64,000 nt of DNA from Anthopleura xanthogrammica (lineage: Eukaryota > Cnidaria > Anthozoa > Actiniaria > Actiniidae): NCBI GenBank assembly GCA_964019055.1, contig OZ025218.1, forward strand, positions 5,151,259 to 5,215,258, given 5' to 3'. This document shows, in pieces, positions 11,521-23,200 of the stretch. The notes under the pieces were generated by a model that was not told the DNA's origin, searched no databases, and saw only the letters and a list, made by a program, of their open reading frames with translations. The first letter of the stretch is position 1. Each line of letters opens with the position of its first letter. The position numbers and the translations under genes were made by a program.

Positions 11521-12228
11521 TAGATTTTCGGAAACATTTACTTTTTCAAATTGTCCAAAAAGTAGTCAAACATCTAGAGTAGTATCTGTTTATCTTAAAT
11601 ATAGGATTATCTGGATTTTCATGAACTTTTATTCGATTTTGGTTGAAGAAAGTCCGAAAAAACTAAAACCGGAAGTAGCTTTTTTATCAACTTCCGGTTT
11701 GATAGATATAACAGAAAAGGTAAATTTAGATGTTTAAATGTAAAATATTGGTAACTTCCTTAAAAAACAGCTTTTCTGATGTCAAACAAAGGTTCATATA
11801 ACAAAAGGAACCTGTTCTGTTACATTTGAAATGCTACAAAAAACATTTGTCACTCAATGAAGCTAAATTCATAGTTATGGATAATAAAATACTGATAAAT
11901 TCACATTTCCTGCAATTTTTCTCAAACTTTCACAATTATGCATTACATTAGTGCCCAGCAGAAAGATCTAAGAGGTTTATTTGGGATGACTGTACAGGAA
12001 ACACAAAAAAACGTGAAGAAAATGAATAATAACGGAATTATTGTAAACAGAAGTATGTATACTTTAGGCCAGGTTACCAAGCCTTTTGGACACTTATTTC
12101 GCGTGGCAACAAGCAAATTCGAAATCAGCAGTCTTCAAGCTTTAAAATGATACCAAGAAACCTTAGCCACCCCTGGGGTGCAGCCAAATTGAAAAATAAG
12201 GCTCTTTTCAGAATTGGCTTCTAGACTA
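11521..12228 (-). repeat. Right inverted terminal repeat
   Basis: Inverse copy of 7195-7893, with the same 70-codon open frame (11938-12150) reading outward on the opposite strand to the left copy. Confidence 0.9.
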
Positions 12229-14698
12229 TAAATTGTGTGGAGCAAAGAAGAATAGATGTTCACCAGGACCTCCCGGTCCACCTGGACGACCAGGTCGCAA
12301 AGGATGGACCGGAAGACGAGGACCACCAGGAAGAAGAGGCAAACGAGGACCCCAAGGACCCATGGGAGTACCAGGCAGAAGTGGCAAGCAAGGCATGATG
12401 GGACCTGTGGGGTTGAAGGGAGAGAAGGGAGAGAGAGGACCAACTGGTGTAGCTGGACAGGATGGTAGACCTGGTCAATCGATATCTGCACCAGAGGTTC
12501 AAGTATCCCCTCCCTTGTTAATTGTTAATGAAAGCGAGACGGCCGTGTTGCATTGTGGCTGGAGTGGCAATCCACCACCTGTGATTGGCTGGAGGAGAGT
12601 TGGTGGTTTACTAGACAAGACAAGAAGTGTGTTGGATGCAGGTGTTGATTGGAGTCATAATCTGGAGATAAGGAATGTTAGTAGTAACGATTCAGGATTG
12701 TATGTGTGTAAAGGCAGTAATATACTTGGACAAGCAAATCAGATAGCTGCACTTGTCATCAACTGTAAGTATCATTATAAGTCTAGCCTTTGGAATTGAG
12801 CAATGGACTGGGATTTAATGATTGTTTATTCCATTTTTAGATCGTCCACGAATTTCTCTTCCATACGGACCTCACTATGTTGCACAAGGAAGCAACTACA
12901 CCCTTCCTCAATGTCACGTGACTGGTCTTCCTGTTCCCTCGGTCACGTGGTTCAAAGCCTTTGGTAGCTTACCTGCAGGTCGTACAACCTCCAATACAAG
13001 TCATCTCAGTTTGGTCTCGCTGGCTAAACAAGATTCGGGATTATACATCTGTAAAGCTTTCAATATTATAGGATCTTCAATTGGAAAAACTCAACTTATT
13101 GTTGTCAAGTTACCAAAATTCACTACCACCCCTCCCCCTTTTATTGTGTTATTAGTTGGTGGTAGTCTGAGACTGGACTGTCAAGCCACAGCAGATCCTC
13201 CTGCTAGGATTTCTTGGAGTAAAGACAACCAACAATTGTCATCTGATGATAGAACGCGGGTCCATGTGAATGGAAGTCTGACCATAACAAGATTGAAGAC
13301 AGTTGACTCTGGGAATTACGTCTGTCAAGCTGTCAGTGCTGGGGTCTTCACAGCAACAACTTATACTAAAGTTATTGCACCCCCAAAAGGTACATTCAAA
13401 GAAAATGAAAGCAACACAGAAAGATTCTTGGAATCCTAACCAAAATAATTAATGCATAAAATATTCAATAACACAATAGCGGATCCAGGCAGTGGGTCTG
13501 ATCATCCTCCAGTGGGTTAGTCATTTAAAATATAGAGAAGAAACTATATACTGGTTTTTAGATAGCAAGCCCCTACCCCCATAAAAACATTTGCTTTTCA
13601 GAAAGAACGCATAGTAGCCATGTTGGAATACTTTAAAACAAGATTTGTGAACTTTCTTTGTTGTTGTCTAATTCTACATGACCGCCATCTTCAGCCTTTT
13701 TATATTATTGTATTGGAAAGAAAACAAAAAGAAATATGGAACTTTAAGTTTTACCATATTTTTTTGCACGAGAAAGTGATGTTCTTGTTTCTCATTAATT
13801 ATACTGAATGCTTCTCTGTTTTAACATTGTTTACAGATCTAAAGTTCCCCCGAAGAACAGCTAGTGATTACGTCATTATCAAAGGCATCCCAAGCATGGC
13901 GGCCGTGACGTTCTGCTTGTGGTTGAAGACCAAAGTTGGTGATTCTATTATAAGCTACGCTGTACCAGGAAATGACAATGAATTGCTATTTTCCACGCCC
14001 GGTAATTTTCACTTATACATTTCAGGATCATCATGGTACGTTTTCCGCAACATCACTGTTTGGTGCTATAACTATTAGGGCGCGCCACCCATAAGGCCAT
14101 TGACGAATGGAACTGATTTCACAATCGTCAGTATCGTGTAAAAGGCTGCATAGTACTTTGTTAGGTCGATCCACCCTAGGGACGTATACCAGGGAGGGAC
14201 ACTAAAGGCGACTTGTGCCCTCGTGTGCACTGCTATTTCGACAGAATACTATAACAACTAACACGTTCATCTGCCCCCTATAGTCATTAATTTCTCGTAT
14301 CCACCAATTATTACTAGGGGAACCGGAGTAGCTGCAAACGATAACAGATGGCATCACATGTGCACAACGTGGAACAATAATGCTGGGCAGGTGATAGTTT
14401 ATAAAGACGGAGGCGTTGCTGCAAGAAGAACAAACTTCAGGAAAGGTCATGTGATCAGAGGAGGTGGTACAATGATCATAGGACAGGATCAGGACAGTGT
14501 GGGTGGATCATTTGATGCTTCACAGTGTTACATCGGTGACCTAACCGGGTTGAATATATGGAACAGGGTACTAGGACCCAACGAGATATCTACCTTGTTA
14601 CGTGACTGTGGTGCAGGTGAAGGGAATGTGCTGAGCTGGAGTAAAGTCATCTCTAGTAACCGCCAAGGTCAAGTACGAGTTGTGAAACCATCCACATG

Positions 14699-15236
14699 TA
14701 CTACCAGCCAGTATATGCCATAGTAGTGATCACCAAGATAGTAACCACCAGTAGCTACCTACCAGCTAGTATATTCCATAGTAGTGATCACCAAGATAGT
14801 AACCACCAGTAGCTACCTACCAGCTAGTATATGCCATAGAAGTGATCACCAAGATAGTAACCACCAGTAGCTACCTACCAGCTAGTATATGTCATAGTAG
14901 TGATCACCAAGATAGTAACCACCAGTAGCTAGCTACCAGCTAGTATATGCCATAGTAGTGATCACCAAGATAGTAACCACCAGTAGCTTTCTACCAGCTA
15001 GTATAGGCCATAGTAGTGATCACCAAGAAAGTAACCACCAGTAGCTTTCTACCAGCTAGTATATGCCATAGTAGTGATCACCAAGATAGTAACCACCAGT
15101 AGCTACCTACCAGCTAGTATATGCCATAGTAGTGATCACCAAGATAGTAACCACCAGTAGCTTTCTACCAGCTAGTGTATGCCATAGTGGTGATCACCAA
15201 GATAGTAACCACCAGTAGCTTTCTACCAGCTAGTGG
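14699..15236. repeat. 58-bp minisatellite, about 9 copies
   Basis: Units contain GTGATCACCAAGATAGTAAC and TACCAGCTAGTATATGCCAT. The first unit supplies the last codons and the TAG stop of copy A. Confidence 0.9.
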
Positions 15237-17224
15237 TGCCATATAGCAGTCCCAAACAAGATAGGAGAGAAAAGTTGATTGACATGTCCAAGCATTATAA
15301 ATTCCAATTGGTTCATGAAACGAGTACCACAGGTTTGTTAGTTACTGGCTATTAGGTGCTATCCTCATAAAATAAGGACGATTTACGTAACGTGCTTAAA
15401 AGCAATGCTTAAAACTTAGATTGGCTTACATCAAGTTATGGGTGCAATACTCCCCTCACATTTCTCTGCTGCTAAGGTAGCCGTGTCTTAGCATCGATGC
15501 AGAACGAACGGTAAGCTTGCAATGATAGCTGAGATCTTTTTTAACATTTACACCTTTGAGAATTATTCACATGTCTCCTGGATGCAAATTAAGGTACGGG
15601 TATCCTTCAAGATGGCGCAGGGAACTGTTAAGGGGACTATTGGGAGGTTTGCTAAGACTCAAGAAGCTAGAGTGGCACTTGGCTACGCCTACTCCATCAC
15701 GAACTGGATATACGCACGTTGATCATTGACCGTTTATTTACGTAAAATGTTGATGTTTTACGAGGATAGCACTTTGGCGGCTAAAAAGCCCGTGGCCCTT
15801 GTTCCATGATCGAATTGCAATAAAGAAGTTTATGTCTGTTTAGGGGGGAGGGGGAGGGGGAGATGGACATGGGAGGGGGGAGGGGGGAGGGGATGGAGAT
15901 CTTAGAGATTCCGGAGAAAAATCTTAAAAGTACAGGAGAGAACCAACTAGAAAACTAGGAACTCTGCTCACATATCACACCGAGTCTGGAAATTGATCCT
16001 GGGTCGCCCTGGTGATAGGAGAGCGCTCTTACTGCTTTGCCGACCGTGTATCCCATTATCATTAGTTTTTACGATTAGAACTAAGGAAGTCAGATATCAA
16101 GTAACATCTTTCCATGGAGATACATTATCAGGTGGAACGGGCTTTGCTTTCAGTCATATAGGGCTCTGTTTATATTGTATCTGTAGTAAAGCTAAAGCAG
16201 TTGTGCTAGAAAATGTGAAAGATGTTCAGTAGAAGCAGAATACACAACAGTGAGCTGAAGCTGATGGAATAGATACAGAACTTTGAACATTGTTTGTGCT
16301 CGTAATCCGAAGTCCATGTTGCTGTCTCCAGCAAATACTTTGCCCAGTCTCCGAGCAGCAGATTAAAATCTTGTCCCATTCAGCTCTGCCAAGGCCAATT
16401 TCTCTTCTGTATCTTAGGAATCACTCGTATTGCAATGTTATGCTTCAGGTTATGGAGAAACACATCAAGCTTCTATTTACATGTTTTTTAAGCATTTTAA
16501 GGTAGCTTAGTAGGATTTGCAACAGCACGTGAAGCAGCCACGTCATACAGGAGGCAGCAACATCTGGTCTAATCAGATGTACATGAGAAGAAATTAAGTT
16601 TCCAAGGGGAGAAATAGTCTATTGTTGTTCCTTCTGTCATGGCTGCCATCACATGATGGTGCAAAGCCTCTATATGATTCTTTTAGATTTGAGAAAAATC
16701 ACTGATTTGTGAAGAAGCTAGGGTATCATGAGCACTCAACTACATAAGAGGATAACTTGTTCTTGTAATAGGACACCCAGAAAAAAATGAGCTTCTATTG
16801 ACATGTTTTCTAAAAACTTTTTAGTAACTTAGAGAAAGCCTATTTTTGACTAGACAAATAGAAACTAAGTAAACTTTTTGTAATTATGAGAAAACTCTTA
16901 CTTGTTCAAAATTCACTTCCACCAAACAAACAACACATACAAAATTGGTGTCTGATGAAGATAAAACTTCTTCTTCCAACAGTAATACAAAATTACATGC
17001 TAAAAGAGGAGAAAACAATTTTTGATCAACATCGAAAAGGTTTGAATGATTGGAATATGATTTCTCATGGGTTTGTAAGACTTGAAGCAGGTTGTATGGT
17101 TTGGAGAATATTGTTGTAGATCAACAACGTAAGAAGATGCGTCATACTGAACCATCCTAATAATTAAGCTTGCTTCATGCATCCATAACTCATTTGGGTG
17201 AAGGTCCTTACACAATATCCAGCT
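15237..17224. other. Intergenic region, no gene recognised
   Basis: It contains a degraded relative of the 56568-56724 fold-back (about 15473-15640), a G-rich tract at 15843-15893, and a repeat at 16500-16690 related to the MITE at 32511-32650. Short open frames at 15993-16232, 16290-16505 and 16886-17119 have no recognisable domain. Confidence 0.5.
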
Positions 17225-20200
17225 ATGGCAAGAATAGCTGCTATAGTGCTCTTTGTACTTGCTGCTGGCGCTGTGAACGGTAAGGATAAAGCTATGTTAG
17301 GGCAAATCTAGCTACAAAAAGATCTAAGGAGTTAAAAAGAAAGAAGACTTTGATTGATACATTAATTTGATTGTCATAATAAATCGCTGATAATATTTTT
17401 CAAAAATGTATATAGGCAAAAGTAAAAGTTTGTTAAAAGTTTTGAACGTTTTCGATAAGTGCCATCTTCAGAATTGCCGAGTTCGAGTTTGTTCAGAAAT
17501 GTATGTTATAGTGCGATGAAGCTAACCGTGGCCACCCCAATTAATGTTTTTACAAGTTACCAATCAGCGAAGGAGAGTACATTTTCACGTGAGGTCAGAG
17601 TCGTGTCAGCAAAGATTTAATTTAATTTAATTCAATTTACAGCTTTTATCACGCATTTTGCTACGCCTCAATGCGTTTACAATGTATATAATATTAAAAC
17701 TACAATAATAACGATAAAATAGAATATATGTTATTAGTATAAATACAAAGGTGATTATACAAAATCGCGCGCTCTGATTGGTTTTCTATCTCGGATTATC
17801 AGCCGATAATCACCTTTTCGGACAAAATGGCTGTCAGCGTGACCGTCGCGCTTTTAAAAAATAAAATATTTTCATTTTCAATGTTGTTTCCTTCTTTCTT
17901 TTTTGAAATAATCACCTTTTTATTTATACTAAAACAATTATTCACCTCAAGCTCAGTGGTTATCGATAATCACTTCGCCTTCGGCGAATAACTGCTAAAT
18001 ATAACTAGACTAAATTATTAATAATACTAATGATCTAAAAACGGATAAATTAATATGAGGCTGATATATGACAATGAAGATAAAAGATAAAAATCAAGTA
18101 AGAAATAATATAACATAATGAGATAGTATAGCCTATATATTGTAAGGACGTGATGGATCAATTAAAAGCTTCCTTGAAAAGAAATGTTTTAGCTAAAGAT
18201 ATGAACTGTTTAACAGTTTCAGCGTTTTTTATTGATTCTGGTAGGTTAAAAGTAATGAGTAAAACCTTGAAAACTATTCTTTGGTTAATAGGCAACCAGT
18301 GCAATTGACGTAGAACAGGAGTTATACGATCCCTACGATTAGCTTTAGTTACTAGTCGGGCAGCTGAGTTTTGCAGGCGCTGTAACTTACTTAATTGCTT
18401 CGCAGGTAAGCCGTACAAAACGCTATTGCAATAATCTAGTTTGGATGTTACAAAGGCGTGTACTAAGCGTTCCGTGCTCGATTGATCAAGATATTTTCTG
18501 ATTTTACCAATATTCCTAATTGCTAACGAAGCAGTGCGACATAGATTGTTCACATGACTAGACATAGTAAGGTGTTTATCAAAAATAACTCCGAGGTTGC
18601 GTGCTTCCCCATTGATCGATATGCAGTGTTGACTCATATTAATATTGGGAATAGGAGCGCGGTGTGAAAAGCGAGAATAGAAATGAACAATCTCAGTCTT
18701 AGATGGATTGTTACTAAGCCTATTTTCTAGGAAGAAAGACTGAATGTCATTAATACATTGTTCAAGATTGTTTATAGCAGAAAGTCTATAATCAGGATTC
18801 AATGTTATATACAACTGTGAGTCGTCAGCATACATCATGCAATCAAGGCCATGGGATTTGATCACATCTTCCAGTGGAGCAAAGTATAAGATAAACAGCA
18901 GTGGGCCAAGCACTGAACCTTGTGCTACGCCAGACTTTATAGGTTGAGGATTGGACTCGATATTTCCAAGTACAACTTTCTGGGAGCGCTCTCGTATGTA
19001 GGACTCAAACCATCGAAGCACTATTCCTGTGAAGCCATATTTGTTGTTCAACCTGTTTAAGAGTATATCGTGGTCGATGGTGTCGAAAGCAGCCGATAGG
19101 TCGAGAAGTACAAGAATTACTTCCTTCTTCTGGTCGATCGCTCTGAGAATATCGTTGTAGACACGCAGGAGAGCCGTTTCTGTGCTATGAAATTCTTGAT
19201 ATGCTGATTGAAATCTAGGATAAAGTTGATTTCTTGAGAGATAATCACGTACTTGATTAGAAGCAATCCGTTCAAGAACTTTTGATAAGAATGTAAGATT
19301 CGTTATAGGACGGTAGTTAGAGAAGTCCTCCTTATCTAATGAAATTTTCTTGATTTTTGGAAGTATCCGACTTTCTCATTGCCAGAAATATGGGACATGA
19401 GCCTGCTCATACATGCGCAATGATGCGTTTCAGCTTACAAAATAGCCGCCGAGTCTTATAGGAAATGTATGGGGAATATAGAGCTTCCTCTATTTACGGC
19501 GAATAGGGTTTTATTTCCTCTAAGCTCCACATCGCGACAGACAACCCACCCTACAAGCTACTAAATAAGCGTAAAATGATCATTGAATCATGCGACATAT
19601 TGGTTCCCGGACTACTTGCCTTCGAAAGGCTTCGAAAGCTCTAGATTCCATACATCGTCTATAAATCTGGCCACACTTGACCCCAAAATCGTCTTATTTG
19701 AAGTCGAAAAAATTTAAAAGTAAAAGAGCTCCACCTCGATATCACCAAACGAGTGTTTAATAAATCCAAAACCGCTCAAAATAGACAGCATGCCTTCAAA
19801 ATGTTGGTTCCCAAGAAGCTTGAAGTTAGGTTAAATTTTAAGCGATTCGACGCGTTGTTAGCTCGTAGTTTTCAGTTAAAAATGACAAGAAACCACAGAG
19901 AACTGCTCCAAACAGCTTCAAAACCCCCTAAATATCGCCATTTTGTTTTTACAAGCTCTTATTGACTGCTGAGATACAATAAGGAAGCTTAAAGTAACGA
20001 TTTACGTTTGAAACTTGTTTCTTGTCCTTCATGGGCTTCCTGTGGTGAGGCTTATCAACAGAAAAATAATAGTTGTTCTTTTGATTGTCAAGTAACTATT
20101 TTTTGGTAAGAATTGTTTTACTAACATCATAGTTGAATATAAATATGTGCTTGGAAACCATGTAGTTATATTTTTCCTCTAGAAAACCACTTCATTTTCA

Positions 20201-23200
20201 TTCATGTTAACACCGCTGACAATGTCCAATATTTCTGGCAATGAAGACGAAACAACTGTCTCTGATCGGCAGACTCAATTTTAGATTTATAGTACTCAGT
20301 TTTATGTTGATCCACTAATGACGTATATTTTCTGCATTGTTCATGGTATATTTGCCTGTGTACCTCCAGACCAGAGCTCCGATAGACACGTTCCCAGCGA
20401 CGTTTTTCGCGTTTAAGATCACGTAATTCGGCAGTGTACCACGGTGCGTGAGGACGGAGAGTGATGGAACGGCAAAGCTCCGGTGCGTGTTTGTCGAGTG
20501 CTTTACGTAGTTCTGTATTGTAAAGCTCGGCTGTTTCTTCAGGATCGGGATCGCGGCTGCCGTTTCTTGGCAAAGATAACTCAAGTATATCCCGTTTAAA
20601 TGCTTCCATGTCAATGTCTCTCAGTCGGCGTTGTTTGTATTGTGATTTACTGGCAGCTGGTTTGGCGAAGATTTATGTATATTTGCAACAGAAAGTACCA
20701 AAAACATGCCAAGTTGAAATAATTGAGTGAGTTTTCTCGTCAAAATTCGAACCTTTATCTCAGCATTATTGATTTTAGTATCGTTGCTGGCTAATATGCC
20801 TCATTGAACAACTTGTAAAAAAAATAATTGGGCGGCCACGGTTAAGCGCGTCGCACTGTAAGTGTGTCCCAAAGGAAAAATGATTAATTTGATTATTTGC
20901 TTGTATTGTTACAGGGCTACAGCACGGAAAAATACAGTTCGGACGTTTAGCTACCGTCGATGGATTTTACTGTGAGACCGTGAACTTCCCATCAGCCTTC
21001 ACGGGGAGTGATCCAATCAAAGTCTTTACTTCATTAAGCCTGGGATCGAACTCGTCACGTGTTCATGACGTAGGATTCACGTGGACTGAGTCTGTAACTA
21101 CAAGTGGCTTTAGGGTGTGTGTGGTTGAGAGTGGGACTGGGTTCGAGGGGACTGTACGAGTGAACTGGGTTGCTTATCAAGTGACTGAATCAGATGTGAC
21201 TGAAGGAAGGTCAAGGTTCAATGACTGGACGACAGGAACAAAATGTAACCGCGTACCTCTATCACAGGTTGGTTCAGTATTTCGATGTCTATCCATTCCT
21301 ATTCCATTGCTTTATAATTGCACGCTTTACCTCATTTAACTCCTGTTTTGAATTTGATCCAAAGGGGTTCCCAAACAAGCCCAAGGTTTTCAGCACAGCT
21401 CGTCACAACGTGCTGAACAAATAGTTAATATATAGATTTAGGCACTGCCTGAAAGCGGAGCTCCCATAAATATATATAGTGTTAAAAACGTGACAATTGT
21501 GTGACGCGGTATAACGCCGGTTATAGCGTTACCACTTCTTTTGATTTCAAATTTACCAGAACCCAGAAGGAAAACCTAAAAGAAAAACCACTATTTTAAG
21601 CCTCCAAAAGTATTAGAAAACTAACTATAATAATTAAAAAAACATTGACATAAACATTAAAAAAATAACTATAGATTGTAGAACATATGAATACATGTAT
21701 AGAACAAAGGATTTTATGCAACAAATCTTAAGTTAAAAGTTTTTTATAATTAGGTGGAAAGTGAATTACACTGAAAATTGTCGAAAAATATTATAAGCTT
21801 AAGCTTACATTCACTTGAACTTCACATGTAACAAGAAACATATTCATTAATGCAAGATAATAATTTTCTTTGTTAGTAAGTTGGTATTTGAAAAGTTTTT
21901 CAGATTTATCCCTAACTTAATTATCTTGCGAAATATCTTACAAAAACATAAGCTGATCCATAAAAAAAACAAGCTCATCATATTTGCGATTGTGTAATAA
22001 TAATAGCTGGAAAAGCCCGATAAATAGCAAATATTTGGTGTGATATGTATTCCTTTTTCATATTTCATTCAAAATTAAAATAAATTATCTATAAAAATGT
22101 CAAAATTTCCATATGATTATGAAATATGGAATCTTGTTTTGACATCACAATTCCTCGCGTTAGGCTCGCTGGCCGTCAAATATATTTGTTCAAAGAAGTA
22201 AGTCTTAGCCTTTTTTCTTAAAATGGGATCAAAAACAAAAATACAAAGCTTCAAATATCGCTTTTTTTGGTTCACAAGTATTAAAGAAATAGATGATAAA
22301 ATTCTAGAATGCAGTAAAAACGACAAACTATCCAAGTTTTTCTGACAATGTTTGCCGAAGCAACGTCCTTGGCTTGTCTGAGAGTTTCTGCAGCTAGTTT
22401 ACACATTTTCTATGAAGTGTTTTCTACGGAACTGAAATATTATTCTTGCAGTATAATCAGGTTTTTCTGGTCTACAGGCCACTTTTTCTCTCACTCAAGC
22501 TTCAGTCACGAAACTTCATCGTAAGATTAAGAATCTTTTCTAGCTAAATCTTCTTTAGCAAGTCGTTAAAGTCGAAAAATTGTTTTCGTTCACTTTAAGA
22601 CAGACATGACTTCGTATTTTTCGCTTTGTAAAAATAAGAAAAAATACTTCTTGATCCATCTTTGACAAGATTATTGCGATTTTTTCTGTGCATTTGCGAG
22701 TAAGCAAAGCGCGCGGGAACCCTGTGGTGGTACACGCCCGTACGGACAATTGAATGACGTAATCAAGCCATGAAAAATCAACTCGATGGGTTACCATTTT
22801 TTCTTAAGTATGGTGCTCCGCTAAAAATGCTCATTATGTATACAAAATACTTATGCCCACGAAACGTTGCTGTAAAAGTAACTGTAAACCAGTGGTGTAA
22901 ATTCATTTTTCCAGCTTTACGTATTATTTGTTGTCTGAGCAAATTCTGGAGGTTTAATATTATATCGGGATAACATAAATAGCCCTGTGCAAGTAAATGG
23001 TTATTTTCTTGGCCAATGTTGATGGAGTTCCTGAGTGTGGAATTGGCAGGAATTTGGCACCAAAATGCTACACTGAACAACAAAAAAATGACTTTTGTCA
23101 TGGCGCCAACGTTACTTTAATAGCATATCAAATATATTTGACCAATGTTCGATTATTTCTCTATTTTTCTGCAGGAAATAACTACAACTTACTTCAGAGC

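Larger units (their letters stand above)
7195..12228 (+). mobile_element. DNA transposon with ~700-bp TIRs and FEN/XPG-like nuclease
   Basis: The element begins TAGTCTAGAAGCC and ends GGCTTCTAGACTA. Both sides carry TAA (7192-7194, 12229-12231), a 3-bp target duplication. Inverted terminal repeats run from 7195 to about 7893 and from about 11521 to 12228. An identical 70-codon frame occurs in each. The interior (7932-11413) encodes one protein-coding region in several pieces. Sister genes B and C lack the insertion at the same collagen codon, which defines both ends. The TAA duplication recalls PIF/Harbinger, but no DDE/Harbinger transposase is visible, and the TIRs are far longer than usual for that group. 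Confidence 0.9.
6564..14723 (+). pseudogene. Copy A: TM-collagen-Ig-pentraxin gene split by a transposon
   Basis: Exons are 6564-6765, 7038-7194 continuing at 12232-12764, 12841-13389, 13837-14035 and 14318-14723. Exon 1 encodes a short cytosolic N-terminus ([13 protein letters not shown]), a signal-anchor helix and a charged stem. Exon 2 carries a furin-type RARR site, about 22 Gly-X-Y triplets and an Ig domain. Exon 3 encodes two more Ig domains, and exons 4-5 a pentraxin domain with the signature HHMCTTW and GQDQD. The collagen exon is interrupted by a 5,034-bp element at 7195-12228. Ignoring the insert and one TAA duplicate, the exons total 2,046 nt and stay in frame (681 residues). The gene was therefore intact until the insertion, which should block a normal product from this allele. 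The stop codon falls inside the first unit of a downstream minisatellite. Confidence 0.85.

Noticed and set aside
12233..12799. Free-standing short collagen-Ig gene starting after the transposon
   Set aside because: It lacks a signal or anchor and aligns with the 3' part of exon 2 of copies B and C; it is the severed half of copy A.
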